NCBI GenBank assembly: GCA_004194705.1
Contig: SADC01001209.1
Span: forward strand, 186,001 to 250,000
Reading direction: 5' to 3'
Length of the DNA: 64,000 bases
DNA from: Ditylenchus dipsaci
Taxonomy: Eukaryota > Nematoda > Chromadorea > Rhabditida > Anguinidae
The notes under the pieces are model-generated. The model saw only the letters and a list, made by a program, of their open reading frames with translations, was not told where the DNA came from and made no database searches. Position 1 is the stretch's first letter, and each line of letters starts with the position of its first letter. The translations under genes were made by a program, and so were the position numbers. Below, piece by piece: positions 22,275 to 34,300 of this stretch.

Positions 22275-24900
22275 TCAAGTTTGAACCACATTGACCACCT
22301 CGAACTCCGCTCCTGGCACTTCTTCCGAGCAGTAGAAAGTAGAGTGGGCCAATATCAGGAAGAAACTTGAACCTAAATTAAATCAAATGAGATCGTGCAA
22401 AGCTACTGAGTATTGCAAACTGACCAATCACCCAATACATTACTTCACCCACATCTGCCAGAGCAAACATTGGGAAGCAGATCATCAGAGCAAGAGTGTA
22501 GAGCAGGCTAGGTGGAATCTGAAATACTGTGTTTTGCATGCCTGGAGTAAAAAATTGCTTAGAGTGCATACCTCATATCCACTAACAATCACTGGGCCCT
22601 TTTGAGTCCTAGTGTAAACGGTGTAGAGCAAACCACACAAAACCACTAGAGTCAACAGCATCAGGAAGAGGTCAAGATGCAGTAGATCTAAAAATATCCA
22701 AAATCTTGACACTTACGGTTAGCAAACTGGTTTCATCGGTCTATTTGCAATTCGGAACCGAGGTGTAGGTTAAAATAACTGAGCTTAATATTGGAAAACT
22801 TGGTGACTTAAGCCTGGTTTTCAATGGACGAAAGCTTTATATGAAATACAATAGTGACCCAATTTTTGGAAAGGATTGAGTAATAGGGACGATGAATAAA
22901 CCACTATGTAAAAACGGGTCACTATGATCTATTATAGCAGATAATTGCAGTTTCATTTGTTTATGTTCAAAATTTGGACGCTGACTAGCCACGCTATCAA
23001 CGAAACACATTCGGTGCTCAAAGTTCCAAGGATTTGGTTAGGTAAACGCTAATGCAAAGTTCGACAAAAACATTAATGACAAACAACCATTTGAAAGAAA
23101 AGGCAAAACATTCACCTACCAGCAAGATGACGAATAAGCACAAGTAGTTGGTCATAAAGTACTGCAGATTGTGCTTAATTCTGGGCACCACACCAACTAT
23201 GCTCAATGGCCAGCCAAACTTGGCAAAGCTGAAGAACTCAGTGGTCCATGGACGCAAATTTTGTCTCAACATGTCCAGTAAACGGCGAGCAGCAGCCATT
23301 CTCTGCTACAAAACAAACACCAATTATTAATTGTGATAAGGTGGGCTGGAGCATTGACCCCCTTTATGGCATAGGCGAATTGATATATTTAAACTCAAGA
23401 ATTTCGAGATGAGTTCTACTAATCACAAAAGTTGCAGAGATCGAAATTGTTCGGAATGTAGCAAGAATTTTAGTCACCTTAAAATGGGTTTGCACGGTTC
23501 CGTGTAACATGGCTTTACTCGGTTATTGGCCCGCATAAATGTGGAAGAAATGGTTCGCAATCCTAACTAAAATGATTAAGAAAAGAGATGGCTATCTTGT
23601 TTAATATCTGAAAAGATCGTATTTTTTTTCAGGAGCTGGCCTATGTTGTACCCTACGCACCACCTAAATTCGAAACATTTGGTCAAAGTTAAAGGCCAAA
23701 GTTTCTTCATGAGAAGCGCTACCAATGACGGCAACCAGACATTTTCCTTTTTCGCAGCATTTGTCGCGCGACAATTTCTACAAATAAAGGAAATGGTCGC
23801 GCGACAAATTCTTCTTTTTGTAGAAAATGTAGCGCGACAAATACTGGAATGAGGGAAAATGTCCCGCCACAAATTCTTTATTTTCTAAAAAGGGGCTATC
23901 TAGCCACTGTATCTTAATCCTCTTTTTGAACATAGAATAGTCTGACTTTTTCAGTATCATCTTGAATAGCATAGTAATGCTGTTCTGAAAAAAATTAGAC
24001 TGACTTGTAGTCTGAATGTTGAGAAAAGGTCAAATAATCCTGCGACATTTCCTTTATCGGGGAAGATGTCGTACGACAGTTTCCGGAATAAAGAAAATCG
24101 TCGCACGACAATTTCCGGACGATACTTTTCCTTATTAGGGAAAGTGTCGCACGGCAAATACTGCAAAAAAAGAAATGTCTGGTGCCACCAATGACTAGAA
24201 AACAACCAGGAAGCTTAATAGCTGTTCTGACATCTAGATTTTTCAAACTTATGCTCCACCTGAGCTTGAACAGAGTTAGACCAGCCCTGTTAAGTTGGCT
24301 CGAAAAATAGAAACAATATAGCGTTTTAATATGTTACCTTTCTATTGTTAGGAATCGATTGTATAATAAGCCGCAATAGTACCCAGAAGCTTTTATTTGC
24401 CACAGGTTTCAAAGATTTTAATTTTTTTGGACCTTAGCGTTTCGAAGCCTAACGAAAAATCTACCACCATTTCAGAGGGGCATTGTTGGTATAGCTTGTA
24501 GATTACCTGGTTTGGAGTCTCATCTCCAGTGGGTTCTCCTCCTTGATTTCCACCAGCGAAATTGACAAACTGAGGCAATATACCAGAGTTAGGGTTGGAT
24601 GAAGCGGTAGACGAGAACCATGATCCACCAGTATTGGTGCGAGATGATGTGGTCGAGTGCTCCATGGATGGGTATTCACACTCTAAATTGAAGGAAAATT
24701 ATATTTTGTATAAATATGAAATCGATAATCAAAACCTTTGTCAAGATTAGAGCTCAGAGAAAGAGCGGGGTAAATAGGTTCTTTAGTGTTGGCTCGGGTT
24801 GAGCTGTTGGCTCTGTTGGTTGTGTAGATTTTTGCGGGGTAGGAGTGACAATATTGGTGGGTTGGTTGGTTTTTTGATTGTTGCCGAAGAAGAAGTTCAT
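22275..24900 (-). CDS. PRA1/RABAC1-family prenylated Rab acceptor, long N-terminus
   Basis: Minus-strand exons 24900-24736, 24682-24507, 23305-23120, 22687-22572, 22541-22425 and 22372-22275, about 286 residues. PRA1 proteins are Golgi/ER multi-pass proteins that bind prenylated Rab GTPases. The core reads ARRLLDMLRQNLRPWTTEFF, then a segment with KHNLQYFMTNYLCLFVILL, matching the family's LRPW and N-x-x-YY-x-x-NY pattern. Four hydrophobic segments follow in two pairs, and the tail is acidic (YCSEEVPGAEFEVVN), as in RABAC1. The first 115 residues are unusual: MNFFFGNNQ, then Thr/Pro/Gln- and Ser/Gly/Asn-rich low complexity, about twice the length I expect. Single bases must be added near an AAA run (24788) and at the ends of exons 3 and 4 to keep frame. 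ATTCCAG lies just upstream of the start, a possible trans-splice acceptor. Intron 2 contains a hAT-like element. Confidence 0.85.
23729..24186. mobile_element. hAT-like element with GTCGCGCGAC motif array, in PRA1 intron 2
   Basis: Ends CGGCAACCAGACATTTTCC and GAAATGTCTGGTGCC. Identical 8-bp flanks ACCAATGA at 23721-23728 and 24187-24194. Inside are at least seven copies or variants of TGTCGCGCGACA (for example GTCGTACGAC, GTCGCACGAC) spaced about 25-35 bp and concentrated toward both ends. No ORF of transposase type. Confidence 0.85.
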
Positions 24901-26114
24901 TGCTGGTAGCTGGAATAGATCATTACTCGATTAAGCAAGAAGAAATAGCAGTAAATATCCGGTTTATCCTCTTCTCTTCTTTATTAGAACACTAAGAATG
25001 TGCGCAAAAAGATTGTAATCAATGGAAGATAGGATTATTTGAGACGTAACTAAAATGGTTTTTTTACTTCATTGGAAATTGATTGAAAAAGCACAAAGCG
25101 TCGTCAAATACAATAGTTACTTCTGCAACGAAATTTTCGATTCTGAATTTCGACTGAAAGAGGGTTGCCACGGGTATCGGTGTGTCGAATAATTGTTGGT
25201 TTTCATAACATTTTTTCATAAGCCTCTAAAATCTTCATCTTTGACCTTTTAGACCCCGCTTTTTAGCTGTTTTGAAAGAAAGATCGGTCTATTAATTACA
25301 AAGCAATGGCTAAAAGACAAGAAGTGGAAATTTTTAAATTTTAAAAATGTGTTGTGAACTAATCGACACCTCGAAACATTAGTTGTCCTGCCAACCTACA
25401 GAATTTAAAACAATTCGTGTGTTTCATGCAGTCTATAAATTTATTCATTACTTTTAGAACTGATCACAATTATTATCGAAAAGTGCCTGACTGCTATTAC
25501 GGAATAAAAAAGTTTTTAGAAATCAAAACAAATATTTAGGAATCCTGGAAATTTTTGGTTTTTCGGCACTAAACAACAAAATAAAGCAAAAAAGTTTATG
25601 CTATTTGAAGTGATTTATCTTTCTTTGTGTTACTCAAAACATAAATAGATGTAAGTACAGATGAAAAAGGTTTTTAGAGAATTTTAGTAAACATATTTTG
25701 TTTTGATGAATATGTAAACATATTCAAACGTGAACAAGAGTCGAAATTGAGGATGCCACAAACAGATGTCAATGAAATCAAAACTTATTAATGCTCAGAT
25801 AGGGCTATAGCGTCAATTTGATTCTGACTTTAGTCTTTCTAATAGTTTCAGTAATAGACTGATTCCGCAATTAAAGTCATTCTGAAAACGTTTGGATCTT
25901 GCTGAAAATTATATCAATCTACAATCCTCTTTGTAAAGCGGCTATAAAAATAATGTTCACGGGGCTCTGTAGTTTACATAATGACACTTCTAGGGTATTT
26001 CAGTGACCAAAATTTGATAAACCAAAGTTTAAAAGTCGAGATTGGTCATCCAAACCAACAACCTTAGGAGCATTAATTAAGTATTCTAAATTTTTATCAA
26101 AAATTATTTATTAC

Positions 26115-27232
26115 TACAGTCAAACCTCGATATAACGTACCCCCTGGTGGCTGGGTAAAGGGGTACGTTATATCGAGGGTACGTTATATCGAGGGCAGAA
26201 ACCAAATAGATGACAGGTGTACGTTATATCAAGGGTTCGTCTTCCTTGGTCCCTCCTGTTGTTTGATTGAGTGCTGGGGGTATACCAAATTTGAGTGCTG
26301 GGGACATACCGAACTTGATTGCAGGGAATATACCCATCGGTTAGATATAGGGTAAGTTTTACCGGGGGTCGCTTAAACCAAAACTAAACTTCCAAAAGCA
26401 CAATTAATTGCTCTATATTTTTCCAAATAATGCACAATAATGCCGATAATGCACCACAAGCAAGGCAGATTCAACCAGGAGGGTTCGCTTATAAATAGCC
26501 AATAGCTTATAAATATTCGCTTATAAATAGCCATAAGCACTGGATAAAATGCCCTTTTTTAAAACGCCTTTTTTTAGCCCAAATGTCCTTTTTAAAAAAT
26601 TTAAGTCACGAGCCTGGGTTCAATCCCTCAGGCATCCCCCATCTAAAACAGTGTTTGTGAAAAGTGTTTTCGAAAATTTTTCTGATTTTTTCCTGACATT
26701 TTGGCTATGTACCTATATAAAATCAACATATTTAATTTCCTGTGCTACAGTAGAACCTGAATACAACACCGTCCCGATATAACACGACTCAAAAACGGAC
26801 CGATTTAATCAGCTTTGACTAAAATGTAGTCAAATGAACCCTCTATACAACACCACCCTATGGTCGCTCCCTTGGGTGGTGTTGTATCCAGGTTTGACTG
26901 TAAGAAGAATTCTTCTCTAGATTAGACGAAAAGGCATTAACCACGTGATTCAGCGAGAGTTGGGCTATCGAATGGTCTATTACTCATACCTATAGCAGCG
27001 TTACCCACTGTTGATGTTCCTTTGTAAAAATGAGAAAACTTGATGACTACAGAAAATGTTGCAGAAGCAGAAAAAGAGCAAAAACTGTATTGGATTGGTG
27101 AATATAACACACCAATTTTACAAGGGTACGTTATAGCGGGGGTGAACTTATTCTAATTTGAAATGAATCCAACCAAAAGGTCTCAAGGGGTACGTTATAT
27201 CGGGGGTACGTTATATCGAGGTTTGACTGTAT
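26115..27232. mobile_element. Pogo/Tigger-like non-autonomous element
   Basis: TA-flanked. Left end ACAGTCAAACCTCGATATAA followed by CGTACCCC; right end GGGGTACGTTATATCGAGG then TTTGACTGT. Several further copies of TACGTTATATC.AGGG occur just inside both ends (26163-26235 and 27123-27210). About 1.1 kb, no transposase reading frame. A second element is nested at 26746-26902. Confidence 0.8.
26746..26902. mobile_element. Nested pogo-like MITE
   Basis: Left end TACAGTAGAACCTGAATACAA, right end GTTGTATCCAGGTTTGACTGTA, TA at both sides. About 157 bp. It interrupts the larger element of related end structure, so it inserted later. Confidence 0.75.
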
Positions 27233-28326
27233 AAATTAACTAAAAAAGATGCCACGTAATTGAGTTGTGAAAGAACAGACTAATCAAGGTTGGTTTTCCG
27301 CACATTCATTGTTTACTGCACATTCCAACCACACTTAGCAACCAGCAGGGCAATATCTTCAACACATCGCCAAATCATTCAACACACACAAATATACAAA
27401 CAATATTTTTGTGATAATGCACATTCAAACAAATATATGAGACACAACTCTTTCTGCCAATCATCAATCCGCTGAAAAACTACAGATCCTTTTAGCACAT
27501 TTAATTGATTATGGGCTTGAATTTTTAAGTTGTAGGAGATCTGTGATAGTTTTTAAATATCTTTTTCAGTTTTAAGCTTTTGCTAGGGTTACTGCCTGTT
27601 TTAAAATTCCAGAACGCGACTAGATAATTCTTTTTTGAAATAAATTGTTCGATGCCAAAAATCATTTGATTCATAAAACTAAATTTTTTGTAACCCATGA
27701 ATAAGTCCACCGCTAATCGCTATTAAATAAATCGCGATACGTGTCTTTTTTTGATACGACTTCGGCGCTATTTTGTGAATTTTTTTAAAGCCATAATTTT
27801 TTTTGAAATTGTAGCTGAAATTCTTATTTTGTTCGGCATTTATGTATTACCCCCTTTCTCGGCACGATATTTCAAGGATTGCCATGGCCATAATGCCTCA
27901 TAAATTTTCAAACACCTTTTCAATGATTGTCTTTTTACGTTGTGAATTTAAATTTTGTATATTTCTGTAGTTGCTCATAACTTTTTAAAATTTTTTTTAA
28001 TATTTTGTTGCTCAAAGTAAACATTCTAAACGGCGGTTACAAGAAAGAGGCAAGAGTAATTACTGAATAAAATAGAATTAATGTCCGAAAATGCCCCAAT
28101 TCATTTTTTTGAAAATTTTAAGATTTTGAGCTTGTCATATTGTTCAAACCACATTCTTAGCTAGTTCTAGCTACACTTTGTGTGTACACACATGATTAGT
28201 CATTGGTCAATTTCCTTTTGGTCTATTTAATAACAGCAACTAGCTGTAAAGTTGAATTAATTGATTGTTCATTCAGAAATTCACTAGACTCAAACTTTTG
28301 TAATTAGACGGAATTCTTTTCTAAAA

Positions 28327-31300
28327 ATGGATGATCAATGTGCGGATCCCTCTTCTTCTACGAATGCACCAGACAGTTCAACTAGTGGATGTAATACTCA
28401 AGTGGATGAAATCAAAGAACAATCTAGTAGCTCTGTGAAATTATTACCACCACTTTCCAGCCTGCCCACCGATGAATCGATGGATTTGGAGAGGGCCTAC
28501 TCCTGCAGAATATGTTTGATGTAAGTAAAATGCTTTGTAGCACCGTAGTTTGCAGAAATCATAATTTGTAGTATAACCACGTTACCTTAATTCTTCTAAT
28601 AACTCCACTCCCTGAAATTAACAAAATGTAACCGATATGAATGTTTTTCAATATCGTCTTGGACACTTGTTTTGTTTGTTGTTTTGTTGGAAAGCGGGTC
28701 GTGCAAACATAGGGACTACGCCGTCTTTGACCTGTAACGGCCGGACGGGGATAGCAGCAGACGGACGGCAGAAGTCCAGCTAACTATTTATACTTTTGAA
28801 AAACACGATCGTCGGTCGGTATCATCGAAAAACCTTAGGACGGAGTGGCGGACAGCCAGTGAAAAAAGGCCGCAATCTTTTCACAAAAGTGCGGGTCAAT
28901 GAAATCAGCGAGATTCACTTGCAAAACTTTTTATTTTTTAAGAAACTACCGTTTTTAAAACATCACAATTTTATTTGTGGATAGAATGTCAAGCAAATAA
29001 TTGGGAATAAAAATAAAAAATTCCGGCAGGTTCTAGATATTTCGCCGAATCGGCTGCAGAGCAATATTAGCCCGACGGTCAAAAGTCCGCGAATGTTACC
29101 TATCAACTGGCTCTCCGGCGGTGGATTAACTGTATTAACTGTATAATGATGAGCGTCGACATAAATAAACAGGACATATATGAGAGAAAAACCTGAATGC
29201 ATAAATTTGTAAAAAAAATCCGATAGGTATGCAAAAATTGGCTAATGGTTTAACTCTTTCTATGCTCATACTCTTTAATTATAGCAATTTACAAAAGAGA
29301 CCCGCTATCCAGTATCTCTGAACTGTGGTCATAGTTTTTGTGTGATGTGCATCAAGAAGATGAACAAAAAGAAGTCCAGTATAGTTAGTTTTTTAATGCC
29401 AAAAAAAATTTTAAAATGATTTTGAAAATCTTTAGATGTGTGGGGTCTGTCGAAAACACACCTTCTCTAGTCATAAACGACTCGGCAAAAACTTTCTTCT
29501 AATAGGTGAGATGGTAAAGCAATTATTTAAAGGCAGTGAAATCAGACGAGGCGTAGATCTACCGAAATATTTGAGCCACATTTGGGAAAAAAAGATCATC
29601 CGATCGGCAAAAGTGTCCACTTTGTTTTTGATTAAATGAAAAATACATAAATCTTTTTAAGTGATAACATTATCAACTGGCCCTGTCATTCTAGTTTTCA
29701 ACGAGATGTAATTTACTGCAACATCTTTGCAAAATGTAGCATAAAAAGGTAGAGATGTGAAGCAAGTCGTGCTATTATACTTATACTTTTTTGTGATACA
29801 TTTCACAAAATGCAGCAACAAATAAAAACTCGTTAGAAAGTGTAACCGCAAACCTACCTTATATTTTTTATCGCTTTTTAAAAATTGAGGAAGTTTATGC
29901 TTTTTTATTTAAAACAAAATAGACACCTTTTCGCACAAATGTGGGCATTCGTCTATTTTATGCAAAAACTCATGAACGTAAAGGAACTTTTCGAAAATTG
30001 TGAATTGTGAATTGAAGTTTTTTTTAGCGTCTGTATCCGAGATGAATCAGAAGACTAAAAAAGGTCGGAACGAAAATCGGAACCGGTCGTGAAAAAAAAA
30101 TTAAAAGGGGCATTTGTTCATTGTTATTCGCCTATTATTTTTTAAGATATTCTGGAAAAGAACGGACTTCTGGGTGTGGAAGAAGAGAAAAAAGCAAAGC
30201 CTAAGTCGAAGGTAGAGAGGAACTACAAACATGCCGAAAATGATAACTGGAGTGACCTAAATGATACAGACAGCACCTTTGAAGAGGATGATTCTCAATA
30301 TGATGGAGTAGCTTACCCCAACGATTTCAACTCATTTTCTATAGCTGTGGACGAAATAGAAGAGTTTCACGACCAACTGGAAAACATCCAGGATCTGTTG
30401 TATGGGTTCGAAAGAGGCATGGCTAGAAACGATGACTTTGACAGGCAGCTGGAGGAACTCAGGTCGGAAATGGGAAGGGTTAGCACATTTTAGATTTGTG
30501 AGAATTGACTAGTAAAGTCGATTTGCAGGTAGAACAAAGAATGAGGAGCGACAGAGCTAGTTTTCGCAACATTGCTGCCAAAGTAAGAAAAAATTAATCT
30601 AGCTTTTCTTCAATTAACGATAAAAATATTGGTGTGGGGGAAATTTTGCCGGAGAAAATTTCGCGGAAGAGAATTCCGCGGAATTTACTTTTCGACTTGC
30701 CTGCTAGACAAAAAACCAATAATAACACCGGATTCGTGTTAGTGAGGTGGATTAACATACTGAAAGTTTTCTTTAAAATTATAGCTCAAATAAAAATTTA
30801 CGATATTGAATTTTTTGAACTGCTTGTTGTCTCGAAAGGAATTTTAAATTTAACAGTAACTTAATAATTTTATGAGCAGTTTATATAAGCAATTTGTCAA
30901 AATTTGAAGAAAAGTCAAACCAAATCTGATGTCAGAATTTAGCAGAATCGCCATAAATAAAAATTTCGCGTAATTTTTCTTCGTAATATATACCATGCAA
31001 AAATACTAATTTTTTTGAGCTTGAATTCTTAAAAAAAAAAGTCTTTAAAAAATCGAAAAAGCTGTCCTAATTGAAGAGAGAAATTTTACAAAAGGTGGCT
31101 AAAATTTATACTTTTATGGGAATTTCAATTTGATCTATTATTGATACGATTTAGTCCCGCCAATTATACCAACTCGTTCGCCAAACAGGCACTGCTGCAG
31201 CTCAGTCCACCAACAACAACCAGCAGCAGCCAGCTGCCACAAGCACTGAAAGTACCAGCAGCTCGAGCAATTTGAGAACCTGGCTGGGTAACCACTTTAT

Positions 31301-34300
31301 TCTCAGTGGTCGAGGAACAGATTTTTTCACCACAGACTCTAACACTCGATCTTTACCAAGGACGACGTATAATAATATTACAGACTTTGCTGAAGACGGA
31401 AGTGAAGAGCACTTATCTGCGTAATTTCACATATAAAATGGCTGGACTGAATAAAATTGTGGAATTAACTTTAGACCTTCCGAGGACGATTGGGCAACAT
31501 CTGAGGGCGATGATGACTTCCCCAGCTCGCGAATAGCCAGAGAAAATAGAATTGTCGTTTTTTTGTCAGCCAATTTCATTAGGGTAGGTTTTGCAATAGT
31601 CTTTTTTTGTTTTGCCAGTCGTTTTTGTAGACGGCAACAATCAGGGATGTAGCCAGAAAGGGGGAGGGGGGCGTGGAGGGCTTTAGCCCTCCTTCGTTTC
31701 AGGTTTTTTTGAAAATTATTAAATAAAAACACCATAAAACTCGAAAACGGTGTAGGTAAAATGACCTCTGGGCGGGAGAGCTTAAGCTACCCCCGCCCTT
31801 CCCTCTGTCACATTTTTCTAGCTACGCCCCTGTCATCAATTACCGTATTTCCTAGAGTTGTGGAAATGCTCGAACATATGTTCGACATAAATATTAACCA
31901 TTAACTGTGGCCGTACAGTTAAACTGGGTTCTATTTCGAGGGTTGACTGTAGGCCGAGCATATGCTCGAGAATATGCTCGCGCATATGCTCGTTTCTTAA
32001 CCCTAGTATTTCCTCTAAAGAAGCCCCTCTGGGCTTTATTTTTTAAATGCGCATAAATCTTGAAATTGTGAATCAAAAATGGAATTGAAACTTCAAAACC
32101 CTGAGTGCGAAATTCCAGTTAAAGGGCATGCCCGTGCGTTAAGGCGCGAACCAGCGGTTTTTTTCGAATTTTTTCGAATCGTTTCATTTTTCACTCATTC
32201 TGCGTCAAATCTGATATAGATGACCTTATACTGCTTTTAAAAACTAGACAGAAAACTTAAAAAATCTAGACGAGAACGAATGTAAAAATTTATCGAGAAA
32301 GAAAAGAACTGCTGGTTCGCGCCTTTTCTCCCCATCCGGCACGATCATGCCCCTTTAACACGAGAAAGACCGTGCGTCCTAAAGGTATATTTATGCTGAA
32401 CACAATGGTTAAAAAAATTGAAAAAAAAAACACTCTATGGTGGTCAGCTGCTTTTTGAAAAATAAATGTCACGATTTTTTTCTATGCAACTTGAAATGGG
32501 TAGATCATGCCGATTTTTTTATAGATTAATCTCATTTTATGTGCAAAAGAAAGCAAATGACATATCCTTAAGGTATTTATGACAATCGAATGAAAAAATT
32601 TTTAGCTTACAGAAACCATTGTGTTTTTTTTTTCAAAAACGTTCTTCATGCCAAAATACCTTTTTTACTTGTTGGTGTAAACCATTCGACAGATCAGGAA
32701 AAACTGCACCAGATAGTGCTTCGAAGTAATCCATAACAAGGCTTTTGGAGTATTTAGCAAACCTTCGAAAGTATATTCCAAAAGGCATCTTGACCTAAAG
32801 CTCTGATTTTTCTAAGCAAAACTGAGCTTCTGACACCGGGTTAGTCTTCAAGATAGTTATTTACTTGAGAAACTGTCATTTAATTATGACACTCACTGTC
32901 AAATTTCAAATTCTGCTGGAGACAAAAATCATTTGAAATTTGGAAAAATTGGAGTTTAAATAATTTTTTGTGTCGAGCGGCAGTCTATAAAAAACTTGAC
33001 AGTCTATAAAAGAAATTGGCATGATCTACCCATTTGAAGTTCCATAGACAAAAATCGTGACAATCGTGGTTTACAAATTTTGCACAAGAACATACCTTTA
33101 GGACACACGATCTTTCCTGTTAAATTTCCTTTCCTGTTTTTTCTGTTAAAAACAAGAGGGGGGGGGGATGGGGCTGGGTGCGGGGGCTCTATCAGAAGAA
33201 ATACGGCATACCCAAAGTATACACTCCTTTTGATTTCGTGAAACCTCTTTTAGAAAAAATTGGCCCACTGAATCGAGAGGCGCTAGGTGTTTTTTTGGGG
33301 GAAAATAGTTGCCATTTAAAAAAACGACTGGCAAAACCTGAATCTTATGTAACTGAAGAATAAGATTGGTAAAATGGTTATTAGACATTTATGTATTTTG
33401 GGTTAGTATTTTTAGAGTACCGTATATGCTCTATTAATCCCCCGAGGGATTATTTTTCAACCCCCCACGGATAGGGGGCGGGGGTATATTAGAGGGGGAT
33501 TTGTAGAGAGGGGGGATTATTTTCAGATCGTGTGAAATTTGGCCTGCCTCTACAAAAAAATCTTTTCAGGAATAGGGATTTTTATATGGTCAAAGTCTAA
33601 GTCAAAGATTCAAAGCCCCGAATTCTGATCCAGCCTGATCTACCTTTAATACAGCCTAATCTACCCCTGATGCAGTCTGATCCAGCTCGATTTGGCTTGA
33701 GCCAAGCATCGCCCAGCCTAATCCAGCTTGATCCACCCTTTTTAAAAATTAAATATGTGTAACAAAAAACGCCTGATAAGGATTGTTATAGCCCGATCCA
33801 GCTCGATCTGGCTCAAAACAACCATGATCCGGCCTTATTTTACCTGATCTTTCGTGATCAGCCACAAAACTAGCCTGATCCGCCCAAGAAAGATATAGGG
33901 TAAACCAAGCTTTATCAGGCCGGATCAGGCATTGTTAGGCTAGATCAGGTTAGATTAAGAATTTTGTAGGCTGGATCAGGCCATATTACTGATAGGTCAA
34001 GCTGATTGTACGAAAAAACTAGTGAAATAGCCTTTAAAATGATGGATCAGAATAATCCTGTTTTCGGGATCAGAATCAAAAGTAATGTTTTAATATTTTT
34101 CAACCTCCCTCCTAGAGGGGGGGATTGATAGACAGGGAGGGATTATTAGAGCATATACGGTATCATAATATTTCTAGAGTCAAGTGTTAATAAAATTTTG
34201 CTCAGGTACTAACTAGAAGTAGTGATAACACCCAAATCAACCAAGTGGAGTGCTACCTGTGCAATGTGGTTATTCATTACTCCTACCAAAATGCCATGCA

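Larger units (their letters stand above)
24901..28326. other. Intergenic with nested pogo-like transposons
   Basis: 24901-26114 is AT-rich with no gene or bounded repeat. 26115-27232 is a pogo-like element containing another (26746-26902). 27233-28326 has no supported gene; TTTCCTTTTGGTC and oligo-T runs precede the RING gene. Confidence 0.5.

Noticed and set aside
23729..24186. CRISPR-like array of spaced palindromes (also 57195 and 39385)
   Set aside because: Units are short, imperfect and occur in opposite orientation at the two ends of an element with 8-bp target duplications, in a eukaryotic genome. This is transposon structure.
26628..26645. tRNA T-arm-like string GGGTTCAATCCC in the pogo-like element
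   Set aside because: No A box, no acceptor stem and no anticodon arm at proper spacing.
5631..29285. Non-canonical G|TA-AG introns: several junctions (TIAR last, RING first, PRA1, TP53INP-like) would fit if one extra G were kept
   Set aside because: Most introns in the same genes fit GT-AG exactly, and the same one-base shortage occurs in the middle of exons at homopolymer runs. A missing base in a nearby run explains the junction cases as well.
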